A stretch of 64,000 bases of DNA from NCBI RefSeq assembly GCF_008831285.2, contig NC_045138.2, forward strand, positions 22,417,934 to 22,481,933, given 5' to 3'. Below the pieces are notes generated by a model, which saw nothing but the letters and a program-made list of their open reading frames with translations, was not told the DNA's origin and searched no databases. Below are positions 22,279 through 33,423 of the stretch, piece after piece. Position 1 is the first letter of the stretch. Each line of letters begins with the position of its first letter. The position numbers were made by a program, and so were the translations under genes. The stretch is from Nymphaea colorata (lineage: Eukaryota > Streptophyta > Magnoliopsida > Nymphaeales > Nymphaeaceae).

Positions 22279-22790
22279 CACCCCCTCTCAAACTGGGCTT
22301 GCAGATCTCTGAGGCCCAGTTTGAACTTCAATGAAGGGAATTGCTCATTTGAAAGAGATTTGGTTCGTAAATCAGTCAACAGTGCTTGAGATGGAACATA
22401 TTTAGTCAGAACTGTATCATTTTTTTTTATCAAATTTCTTACCAAATGGCAATCAAGTTCAACATGTTTGCGTCGTTGATGAAGAATGGGATTAGCTAAA
22501 ATCTGAATAGAAAATTTATTAACACACAATAACACTGCCGGAGAAGAGTGATCGACTTGTAGCTCTACAGCACTAAATATTCTAACCATTAAATCTCACA
22601 ACACCTGTTATCCATTGAGCGGTACTCAGGTTTAGCTGAGGATCTAGACACCATATGCTGCTTTTTGGTTTTCCATGTGACCAAGCTCTTGTCTAAATAA
22701 ACAGAATTGCCTGTAATCGATCTTCGAGGGTCCTCTCAAGTGCCCCAAACTACATCACGGTAGGCTCTGAACGACGCCTTGAGTATCTTA
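22266..22790 (-). pseudogene. Ty1/copia RNase H remnant
   Basis: On the minus strand the sequence runs through the copia RNase H domain. An upstream frame (about 22,790-22,600) has RRS.TGNSVYLDKSLVTWKTKKQ and SRSSAKPEYRSM, the region with the conserved S-A-E-A-E-Y-type motif (here altered to SAKPEY). After a frame change, 22589-22266 reads SSPAVLLC, ILANPILHQRRKHVELDCHLVRN and KYVPSQA, the family's C-terminal block. A polypurine tract follows. Integrase and reverse transcriptase are absent, so this is the 3' end of a deleted element. The catalytic acidic residues are partly lost. Confidence 0.78.
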
Positions 22791-23158
22791 ATGCTTTGTA
22801 GCCGTCTTTAGGTGAACTTTTATAGGCTTCTACATATGACGACTCAAGAATGTTGTAACTGTCAGATAAATAAGGCATCCCATAAGCGATGGTATGTAGA
22901 AGGATTTTTCAATACTTGTAATCACCCTAAAATTTTCAAAAGTCAAATGTTCTCTAACAAATTTACTTCAAAATTTAATGATTTTTTTACCAAATTCAAC
23001 TCCCCTTCATTTTAATGAATTTCTTATCTACTATGATCGTCAACTTTATTTGGGAGTAATTTGGATTCAGACTTTGGACACAAAGCTCAACCTCAATTTA
23101 AACTTATTTCATCATTCAAATATAGATCCCTTCGTAAATCAATCCCTAGAGGCATATC
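22791..23158. other. AT-rich spacer, nothing recognised
   Basis: Short frames only, with no domain. Confidence 0.5.
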
Positions 23159-23450
23159 TGGATCCAAATTCTAGCTCTAGATCCAAAAAAGATACTTAGA
23201 TCCATATCCAGATCCAAATTTCATCTCTAGATTCAAAACAGTTTCCTGGACCCATATTTGAACTAAATCCCAACTACATATCCAAAAAATATCCTTAGAT
23301 CCATATCCAAATACAAATTCCAACTGCAGACCAAAAACAAATCCCAAGATCTACAATTAGATCCAAATTCCAACTTTAGATTCAAAACGTGCTTTCAAAT
23401 CGAAAACAGAATTTCAGATCTAGACCTAGATCCAAATCTCAATTCTATAC
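23159..23450. repeat. Degenerate 50-bp tandem repeat, about six units
   Basis: Units beginning with a variant of (A/G)GATCCAAATT(C/T) start at about 23160, 23210, 23261, 23309, 23359 and 23428. The first five are spaced 48-51 bp; the fifth unit is longer (about 69 bp). Each unit also carries TCTAGAT(C/T)CAAAA and, in most, TTAGATCCATATCC. It is not coding. Confidence 0.75.
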
Positions 23451-23942
23451 TCATTTGATCCAACATATGGATATAGTATTCATTTGGCATTTCCCAAATA
23501 ATTATATTTGCTTCCTCTTAAAAAAAAAAAAGATCTTTAAAATCACGTTATTTTCAAATTTTTTCAACAAAAGTCCGTCTCCATTTTTGCCCTATGATGA
23601 ATCAAACTATGGTCACGGTCACGCAATTTAAGTTTTCAAAGTTTTACAAATCTTGTTTTTACAAAGCAAGTCAAGTTGACGTCATGTTTCTCAAAACAAG
23701 CAATTTAAGAATATGATTTCTAATCATATTTTCTAAAATAAGTTGAAAATTTTGATTTTTAAAACTATCTTCAAACACGAGTTCCCTTTTTATATTGGAG
23801 TTCTAGTAACTATTCAAAGAGCTCATATGATTTTAAAAGTATCTCTTTTGAACAATGTATTTTTAAACTGTTTGACATTTCAAGTTTTTCATCTCAACTC
23901 TCTAAGGTTGCTAATTATTCGAGGTTTATTAACCCTTAAGAC
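23451..23942. other. AT-rich spacer, nothing recognised
   Basis: A poly-A run near 23520. The 80- and 77-codon forward frames are Phe/Leu/Ile-rich products of AT-rich DNA. Confidence 0.5.
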
Positions 23943-24236
23943 CATAGTTCTAAACCTGATGGCACTAATTTTTTAAGACCAAACCCTATTTAATCTCTTC
24001 AAAATCTCTATTAATGTTTTGAAACTTTTGCTTAATTTGAAAACACATGCATATATGCTTTTGGATAACACTTTAAAAATGCTAGAATGCACATTTCTAA
24101 ACCTCAGGGTACTATTTTTTTTATACCAAACCCCATTTAATCTCTTCAAAATCTTTGTTAATCTTTTGAAAATTTTTCTTAATTTAAACAAACGTACATA
24201 GGATTTAGGATAACACTTAAAAATGTTAGAATGTAC
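23943..24236. repeat. 147-bp tandem duplication
   Basis: Two head-to-tail copies, about 23943-24089 and 24090-24236. Landmarks recur 147 bp apart: TTCTAAACCT, ACCAAACCC(T/C)ATTTAATCTC, and GGATAACACTT(T)AAAAATG. The copies differ by substitutions and small indels, so the duplication is not recent. Confidence 0.75.
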
Positions 24237-27096
24237 AAAAGCAAGAAGCTAGCCCTTGGCTCAATTACCCCAATCAAAGGCATTGAGAATGTCAGGCCTC
24301 GTACCGACAAGCGAACCATTTTATCTCTCGTTTTAAATAAAACATCTTTTTTTTGAAGCACCCTAAAATCCACAATCAATTTTAGGAGGCAAACATTCAC
24401 TATCAATTTTGTGTGTGTGAAGCTTGAGAGAAGACAATTGAGAGAGCATGCCAAGGTTGAAGAGGGATTTAGAACGAGCAAAGGTTAGAGGTAGTGAGAA
24501 AAAGTGAATGTTCCAAAAGCGTAGTGTTGGATCAAGTGGGAGAGTGGAGTGAAGTTGGGTGACCTCTATTTGCATCGTCCATTAATAAATAGAAGGTTTA
24601 TGAGATCGAGAGCCTTCAAGAGGCCAATTTCTATAGAATCAAGATGGTTCTAGTTCCTCTCTTACACTGTCGACCACTATCGATATTGTAGGAGGAGATT
24701 ATCACTAGTGTTTTGTAAGCAGATGGAGTCTGCCGCCTGCTGGGGTTCGTCCTCCAAGTCAATATGTCTGCGTCCTCTCTCTCTCTCTCTCTCTCTCATC
24801 TTCTCATTAATCTCTCTTCTAACATAAGTGATGTTGGTATTGTATGTGTACTATGTTGTTCAGTAGTTGAGAGGGTTTTTTCTCCTTGTATTGAGGCGAA
24901 TGAGGTATTCTTATTATCGTAGCCTTGTATTAATCATGATTTGATAATTCATAAATGTTCATGTTTGCATGTTTGTTTGCAAGTATAACTGTGTACATGC
25001 ATAAACACACTTAGATGAATGTACTAGGTTTGCAAGCACATGTCCTATAAATGGTGAAACAAACAATTCATATGCTAAAATGAATGGAGCAAATTGAGTG
25101 CTTGTTAGATATACATATGTTAGCTATACTTGAGAATAGGCTGGATTCATAGATAGTAGGATGAAAACTTATGATTGTGAAAGCATGTTCGGCTTGTGGA
25201 TGTGAAGGAATTAGTCTACATATGCTGGCAATCCTGTAAGTTGGATTTGGTTGACAATTGCTATGTGGAAGAATCAAGGAAAGGGTACACAGATAAAAGG
25301 ACGTCAAGGTGACACAAAAAAAAACAAGAAGTAGATGAGAGACCACAAAAGATAAAATCGTTTTTATTCTATTATATGTAAAAATTAATCTCCAAATGTT
25401 ATTTACACTTCTACTAAGTAAGAAGTAAGTTTAATGTGAATTGCTAATGAAATTTTGATTAACAAATTTGTTGATTCTATTAAAAGATGTCAAGAGAATA
25501 ACTGCATAATCCTTTTTTTTTCTTTTTAGTTGAGTCACCAAAGTTGCATATGAAATTAATACATGTTATTAATAACTTACGGATCTTTTCCAATACATAC
25601 TTCTATTACTTTCTTTGAGCTCTACCTATCATATTGTGTATTCAAGGGTATTGACATATCTCCTGTACGTTCTTTAGCATATTGAAGTGATAAGCTTGTC
25701 AAAGGGCGACTTTTAGATAATTTTTGAAGTTACTCTAAGGGCTAAAGCACTACTTTGAGTCCATCAATGGAGACAATGTGCATGTGTTTGATTTTCTCTT
25801 TTTCTCTACCATTATGGAATTGTAATCTTTTCTCTATTTTCATACTTATGAGATAATGATCTTATGCATATTGCTAGGGTCTTGATTTCAAAATTTCCAT
25901 TTTTTATACTTGAATGTCTCAACTAGACTTTAAGAGCCAGGCTTTGATTTATCAAGACTTGGGTGGTGGATGTTTCCAGAACATGCCTGTATTGGTAGGC
26001 TTATTTATAGTTGTTTATGGTACTCAATAGGCAAATCCGGTTGGCAGGGGCTTTTATTGAATTGTCAAATGTTGCTTCTCAAATCAGTATACATAGATGC
26101 TACCTTTCCTTAAGGTTTGATCACACATAAGGTTTCTGCATCAAAGAAGTAAAAGGAAATGGACAATTTATCCTTTTTTTCATCGATTTGAAGCATTGCC
26201 TCCTTTAAATGCTAAAATGATTCAAAAACCAACTAGAGAGAAAATGGAGACGCAAAATTTGTTGTCATTGTGACAACCTAAAGATAATTATTGCCAATGA
26301 AGAAAGCATCAACCTACCACATGCAGTTTTTTCTGTTTAAAAAAACATTGGATATCCTTTATTCTCAATTTCAATTCGCATCTAGGACACCTGTATTGCA
26401 GATGCTCATATCCTAAACATTTAAAAATGTTCCTTGGTTTTAAAACCAAACTAGTAGTTCATTAATTTTATGGGTCTTATTTATTTGATGCCAAATATGC
26501 AGGAAATTGTCAACAATTTGCTGCTTAACTCCATGTTCATACCTGTTTCTTATTGTGGGCGGGGTATAGAATAAGGTAAATTTAAAAAACAGGGTAAGTT
26601 TCAAGAAGTTCGCAATATTTCATGTGATTTTCAACAGCCTGTGCATTGACCTTGCACAACTCTTGCTCTTTAGCCTTATAATTTTTCATAGCCTTTTGTT
26701 AATAGAATTCATTTTTAGCTTACAACTTTGCCTACATCTACTAGTAGGTTATGCGATTAAGATCCATTACTTTCACATCGTATAGCTGACATCAGAACCA
26801 TGTAATTTGCGGTAGGTGATAAGGTGAACAGGTTTGCAGAAATAAAACCAGGTGTGAAAATAAACCTGAAGTTTCAGCCATGAGAAAACAGCTGTTGAAG
26901 TAATATATTGTAATACTAGAAAAACATAGTAATATATATAAAGATATAGATATTATGATTATTTTCTTCTGACCATATGGTATATATAGGGATATATAAT
27001 TCTATTGACTTTCAATGACTGAGAGGGATGTCTTAATATACTGGCAGAAAGACTTTCAACGGGAAAGGATGAATTATGCTGAATAATATATAGGCC
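24237..27096. other. Long spacer, no recognised gene
   Basis: AT-rich DNA with a (CT)n run at 24775-24797. The minus-strand frames at 24179-24575 and 25068-25346 have no domain. No LTR or inverted repeat structure is apparent. Confidence 0.45.
24775..24797. repeat. (CT)n microsatellite
   Basis: Pure CT dinucleotides, about 23 bp. Confidence 0.88.
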
Positions 27097-28690
27097 TCAC
27101 ATAGGGCCACAATGAGTACCAATACAAGTCAATTCAAGAAGTTTGTATAATTCGATTTCGATGACAGACAATCCAACAATGGACGTTGGCCGCCCTCTCG
27201 CCCAAAATCCCCACAATGACTCGAGAGCTACCGCCGGAGCTGCCACCATTCGTCGTGGGAGCCTCCGCTGGAGAGGGGAGAAGAGAGAAGAGAGAAACAG
27301 AGAGAGAGAGAGCAATTTTATTCAAGCTTGTTGAATCTAGGACTGATACATTCAAGAAAATTTGGACCTGCGAAAATGGTTCTCTGTGGAACCAAAATAG
27401 CATAGTCAGGTTGCATAAGTTGATAACATGTATAGAAAAATAGGACTGGAAGCACCTCTATCAGATTCTGACCTAGTGAGCATACAACTTGTGGCGTATT
27501 TTTGTCCATGACAACTGAAAATTAACAGTCAAATCCAGGTCAGATATTCAACAGAATTGATTCTTAGTTGTCCAATTAATAGTAGTACTGATTCTGTAAA
27601 AAGTTACCATAATATTTCCAAAAGTTGAATTCATGCCATATCTCAAATTCTGTGGCTTTGTCTCTATCCATTTCGTTTAAACCGCTTAAACGCATAATAC
27701 ATAGTTTCTGAGATGCCTTTTTTGAGCTTTTAGTAGATCCCTCGTTATATTTATGCCCATTTGACTTGTGATTTGATTAAACTGTGAGTTGAGTTAGAGA
27801 ACAAGATGAAATATTTTATGTGGCTGATAGCCTAATTGAACTGTGAGACTATTTCAACAAGGCATGACTTTTCGAGTACCGAATCTCCATAAGAGATTGT
27901 TTTAATGCAAGCGATTGAAAAACTGAATCAAGGACGCAGACCAGTAATGAGGGGAGTTGCCATTAAGAATGCGATGGGTGGCGTAGGGTTTCGGAGCCAG
28001 CAATGACCACTTTAGGGTATTATTACATTCACAGATCTTCTTAGGGTTCTTCTGGTGTTGCTATCAAAGATAAAGAAGCGAAAAGGAAAGCTGTTATGCA
28101 GTAGTTATTTATTTGTTTAAGTTTTTAATGCTTGAACTGGGTGTGTTATTGGAGATGCATGTGCTGTGACAAACTTCAGCTTTTCTGTTCCTCTTCCCAT
28201 GTGTGTAAATTTATAATAGCTTGTTTCTTCCATATTGATATTGATTTGCGACCATTTTCCTTGTTCACCCAGAGACAGGGAGGCTGGGAGCTCATTCTAC
28301 GTTGTTCTGTATTACAGCATAATACTTTTCAGTTCATCGCGTTAGATTCTCAGATCTAGACGCCTCTAGAAAGAGAAGCATAACATGCTTTTGCTCTCTA
28401 TAGGAAAGTAACTCTAATCTGTTCTTTACAATTTCATTTCCGTTTTGGTGGATGCAATTACAAGTCTATGTTATTATAACAAAGATGTACTGAAATAAGC
28501 TTACGAATGTAGAAGATTGAGGTCATCTCCTTTGCTAGTAAAAGGACACTTAAGTCTTATATGAATAAGTGGACGATGGAGCATGTATCAATGGGTGAAT
28601 GGGGAAGGCTTTGTTTGGCAAAGAACCCATGTGGATGAAAGATGTGCAAAAAAAATAAACAAAGAAGTGAAACTAATAGTTCAAGGAGCT
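27097..28690. other. Spacer with a small GC-richer patch, no recognised gene
   Basis: 27,170-27,320 is GC-richer and ends in a GA-rich run (27,270-27,315). The overlapping frames there, 72-89 codons on the minus strand and 63-85 on the plus strand, have no known domain. It could be a captured first-exon or leader fragment. The rest is AT-rich. Confidence 0.4.
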
Positions 28691-28985
28691 GAGATAAATG
28701 GTATTATGAATGGCTGCGGTTACTGTTCCTAAAATTGATTAATGAGGTATTAGGAACAGCGGTGGCAACAGGTCCTATATATGCATGTGCAGTGTAATTG
28801 AAAATTAACTTTTAAGCACATAAGAAAAACAGTTCCTAATAAGAACTGTCATGACCGTTCCTAACCGTAATTGGGAATGCCACTTCTAAGAGCACATTGG
28901 AAACGGCCACCTGACCGTCCCTAACTACTTTTGGGAGCGGTTTCTGGTGGTTTCTAAAAGTGCTATGTGTTGTTGTAATAAAGGG
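28691..28985. mobile_element. Possible CACTA-type terminus
   Basis: Repeated GGAACGGT/ACCGTTCC-like motifs occur in both orientations (CTGTTCCTAA, AACAGTTCC, ATGACCGTTCCTAACCG, GACCGTCCCTAA). At the right, GCTATGTGTTGTTGTAATAAA resembles the reverse of the CACTACAACAA-type end of plant CACTA elements. Clustered sub-terminal repeats beside such an end are typical of the superfamily. The exact terminus is mutated and the other end was not found. Confidence 0.42.
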
Positions 28986-29696
28986 AAAATATGAAAAAAA
29001 AAAGGCCGCTTTCTAGCAAAATGGCATTGGGATATAACTGTTCCAAAAAATAATTCTCTTACCATATAATGGGACAATATAATGCAAAAGTAGGAAGATC
29101 GATGATATCACTCATTTTTGTTTAAAAGCATTAAATCAATCAAAATCACCAAACAAGGAATGACAATCATATAAGAACAGAACTAAATCAATTTAGAAAA
29201 CATTGATAGCTTGATACAGGGATGTTGTATAAGAGAACTTCGACAAGCAATGGAAATAGCAAAATTGTTAAGGCTTGGCTTGAAACGCTCATTTTTTATG
29301 AAAACTTAGTTATCTGTCAACAAAGGGACAGAATGTCAAGCTTTTTGTCATCCAAATCCTGGATTAAAACTAGTGCTACCAAATCAAGTTAATACTTAAT
29401 GACACCATTACTAAAGCACATTAGTGATCATGATCTGAATTAGTCATAAGAAGCACCAGTTCTAATTAAAAATCGATCCATGGTGGGGTTCTAGTACCAT
29501 CAGCCTCGTACATCAACACCATGTCATTCACAAGCTGCATCTCGTTACTTAAAACTATAGCTACATTAATCATAAATAGAAATTTCATTACAGTCATGAT
29601 GAGCAAAAGATGCAGTTAATGATAATGAGTCCAAGCATCCACAAACGAAAGATCTTCACTGATAAGTATCCTCACACATAAGATCTTCACAAGACA

Positions 29697-29697
<1 letters not shown>
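28986..29697. other. AT-rich spacer, nothing recognised
   Basis: No frame or repeat structure of note. Confidence 0.5.

Positions 29698-29759
<62 letters not shown>
29698..29759. repeat. (CT)n microsatellite, about 62 bp
   Basis: Uninterrupted CT dinucleotides. Confidence 0.95.
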
Positions 29760-29763
<4 letters not shown>

Positions 29764-32229
29764 TCAAGGATGGTTGGAATGCAGCAGGTTGGTATGGTCT
29801 AAAGACAATACAGGAAGCATGACTTGTACGGCTATATAACGTCAAATGAACAGAAATGAAAGGCTATACGTTGAACCATAATAGCGATCACTCAATTTAT
29901 ATACTGCTAATTATTATATTTTTCACTTTAACGTATGCATGCATGTATTCTATTCTAAGCATTAAGACAGAAAATATGGTGAACCTTAAAGTACAGTACT
30001 TTTATCTTCAATTAGTTCCAGGATGTTTTATTGGCAAAGGTACAAGAAAAAGTAGAACGTTGTCAACAAAAAGGAACTTCTGGTTGGACTCCAATAAAAT
30101 ATAGATGAAAAACGAGCGAAAAAAATATCTTATGCAAAACACAAAATCAAAACCAAGAAAGGCTCTTATTTGATGTATGCATACTTGAATTGCCGAAGAA
30201 CTTTATTAAATTAACGAGAAACCAACCAAGTAAAACCATAAAAGTTGCACATCTAATATAATGAATCAATTTACATACAAGCAGCTAGCAATACTTTTGG
30301 AGGGGAGCTTCCTTGGAAAGCAAAACATCTTACTGGAGGAACTCAAATGGAACCATGTGTAGGCTAGTCAATATACTTTAGGGTGGAGACTACTAACTAA
30401 TTGTTCATACATCATCACTTAGCAAGAGTTTGTGGCGGAACAATAAAGTAGAGAAAACAAATCCACCCGCTTTCATATGTCCATGACGTGCAAATAGTAA
30501 TCTCTAACTGTAGCTAAGAAAACATAAGCTATGCGGTGTATTCACAGATGCAATCACGGAATTACAGGGCCTCCAATGGCGAGCTCTCTATTGTCGTTCA
30601 CCTCTTTTTCTCCTTCGCAGTGCATCCAACGCAAGTCATAGTTCTTTGTCTCTTCTTCAAGCTTGTCATTCATTGGTTTCCTTTACCTCGCCTCTTAATT
30701 TTCTTTTCTGTGGATATGCGCCTTCTTCTGTGGTTGTTGGTCTGGCTTATTCATTCAGTAATGAAAAAGAATCTGAGAAGACAATGAACTTTTGAGTTGT
30801 CTTGGCTGCTGTGTGCTTGCAAAGTGTTTTTTCTTTTTCGTTTGTCTTTTTAATGCAATGAACTTTTGAGTGAGTCATAGTGTTTGTGTGCATCCACAAG
30901 TAGTATATCGTGATATTATGGTTTGATGTGATCTATAGATGAGTAGTTAAATGGGTTGATGTTGGCCTTTTATACTACTGTCACTACACTCTTTTATTGT
31001 AGCATAAATGGCCTCTAGAAGTGGGATATGATATATATAATCAAGAGGGTGCTTTTGGTTTATTTAATTATATCAGACATTGGATGGAACAAATGGAATA
31101 GACAAGTATGTCTTACCACTAGCAAACACTGGCCAAGATTGACACAATGTGTCCTATCAGTAGCAAGGTAGACAATGTCCTTTCACATTGACAGGTTTGC
31201 TTCAATCTCAATAAATTTTATCTTAGTTTTGATTTGTGAATTATGCATTATATACCCCATACCTATTTTTTCCGACAATGTCGTTCTGAACCCATGCCGC
31301 TATACCTGCACCCATGTTCTTTTGTTCAATAAGATTCCCATGTTTCGTTTGCCCACACTGCTCCTAAAACAACAATACCTACATTTTATAGGATGCCGAC
31401 CTAATGACTCAATTTATTACTCCAATGATCCAATCATTTGGTCAATCAATATTTTTGGTTCGTCCTAGTTTACTCATTTGCTTGCTCATCAAGGTTTAGG
31501 TGATCGCCTCTAAGAGGTAACAGGGACAACGAGTCTACTGCCATAGACTCCAAAGAAACATTGAGGAAGAACTGAATGCAGGATTATAGATACAATTTTA
31601 TATCCATATCCACTTCAGAACCAAAGCCACACCCTGTCAAGGAATAAATCTGACCAAGTAAAAGTAGATGGGACCATTTTTCTATTGAAAATAATTATCA
31701 GATCAGATTCTGATCCCCCATACCTTTAGTACTTTAAGAAATTCATTCCTATATGTACCCATGGTTCACAACTTGCCACTCTATGGACTTGTACTTGAAG
31801 TTTATCTGAACATGATCTAAATTTTTTTTCTTTTACCAACAGACACTCGTGGAAATTCATTAGAAATAGATGACACCAATTGATACATCGAAAATTGAAG
31901 GAGTTGCAGGAGAAAACGGGAATCGATGTAACAGCGACAATAAGGCCTGGCTTGCCAGTGTGTGAAGGATGAGCTTCAAAAGAGTTTTTGACATGTTTTT
32001 CCCAGTACCAGAATCCAAATCCAAATCCAAATTTGAGTTTATACTAAATCCAGACCAGAAACTGATTATACAAAACTAACTACAACAGACGTCCTCAACA
32101 GTAAACAAGGTTTCCCCACCCCAGTGTGATTTCATCGTCTTACTAAAAAGTGTAGGGGAAGAAAATATAGAAAAGGACGGAGTAGTCGCTACCCATCATC
32201 GCTGAGAAGAGCACCAGCGGACAAGTCCC
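29760..32229. other. Spacer, no recognised gene
   Basis: Only short frames without domains (82-97 codons). A short AATCCAAATCC triplication lies at about 32,010. Confidence 0.45.
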
Positions 32230-32890
32230 TCTCCAGAACCACGACGGGCCCCACGCACCCCTCAATAATAAGTCCATATGCCCCACAGCACATTCACTTC
32301 GGTGTTCTTTTTAGCTACTAATAGCGGCCGTCCACGCGTCGACCCAAGACGGCCACCGACGCGTACTCCTCCTTCCCACCGCGGGGCCCGCCGCGACTCC
32401 GCTTGGAACGGGAGGCCCAACGGCGACGAACAAACACTCATTCTCGCCCCGCCACTGCCGCGGACCTTAGATTTGACACGGCAGAACAACGAGCAAATCG
32501 TGGTCAAACACGGACAACCCCCAATGACCTCCCCCACCATCGAGGGCGTTTCTCGTCATTCTCCCTCTTTAGCCGTACGGCGGCGGGTTCACCAGTGCTT
32601 AACCATGGTTAGGGAGCGCGCGGACAGGAGGAGACTTGACCTCTCCGGTCCGACGCTGGAAAAGTGGAGACGGGTCCCGCTGGAGTCAGGCGGGGCCACC
32701 TGCCCCCACCAAAGCTGCCGCATCGACGTGAGAGAAACGAAGACCGCGGGAGCTTCTCGCGGTAAAATGCCTCGCGTCTTCTTTCATCACACCCACCCAG
32801 GGCCGCTAGCAGAAAGAGAAACGCAGTACAGACCTGAGCACAGGAATAAAAGGTCAAATGAAACTCCGGCTGTTTTCCCCTTTCCTTGAA
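32230..32890. other. GC-rich island downstream of the SPL gene
   Basis: Strong rise in GC and CpG over about 650 bp in otherwise AT-rich DNA. Frames of 203 codons (plus) and 92 and 82 codons (minus) overlap here, rich in Arg, Pro and Ser, with no known domain; overlapping open frames on both strands are expected in GC-rich DNA. It may be a promoter or leader of an unrecognised transcript, or part of an element. A motif GTGCTTAACC-ATGGTTAGG at about 32,595 resembles one in the other island at 47.0 kb. Confidence 0.45.
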
Positions 32891-33423
32891 ATGCCAGACT
32901 TGACATCATCCTTTTTTCTATACCATTACACCCCCACTACACATAATAATTATAGAATTATATCATATATTCTGATTTTACAATGACAACAAATTTGAAA
33001 AGGAAAAAAAAAAAAAAGGAAAAGGGTCAGGCCACCATTATCAAACTCACAGAATTAGCAAAGACAGCAAGGAGGGCAGATCACTTTCCATCACTTATCC
33101 CGCACTCTCTCCTCTCTTCCTCTGAAGCTTCCCTTCGAAGAAGACAGTGTTCCCGCGCTGATTCCGGTCTTCCCGCTGTGAAAATGCCTCGAAAGCAAAA
33201 ATGCTGAGACGGAGAGAACCTCCGGTGCTTATGACAATTTTCCAGCATTAAGAAATGACTCGGCTGAAAGATATACCAAGTAATTAAATCACAAGCAGCG
33301 GCTTTCCTAGCCCTTTTATCTTCAAGCCATTTCTGAGTCCTTTTCACTATTATGCGTCGAATGGATACGCACAGGAGGGGATTTTCCTCCGGGGAACCCG
33401 CCCTTAAAGTTCCTCGATTGTGG
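32891..33423. other. 3' flank of the SPL gene
   Basis: Lies directly downstream of the SPL stop codon on the minus strand and probably includes its 3' UTR. Frames continuing through the stop region in other phases are not supported. Confidence 0.5.

Noticed and set aside
32278-32889. 203-codon forward frame in the GC-rich island
   Set aside because: Arg/Pro/Ser-rich with no domain, overlapped by other open frames on both strands as expected of GC-rich DNA.
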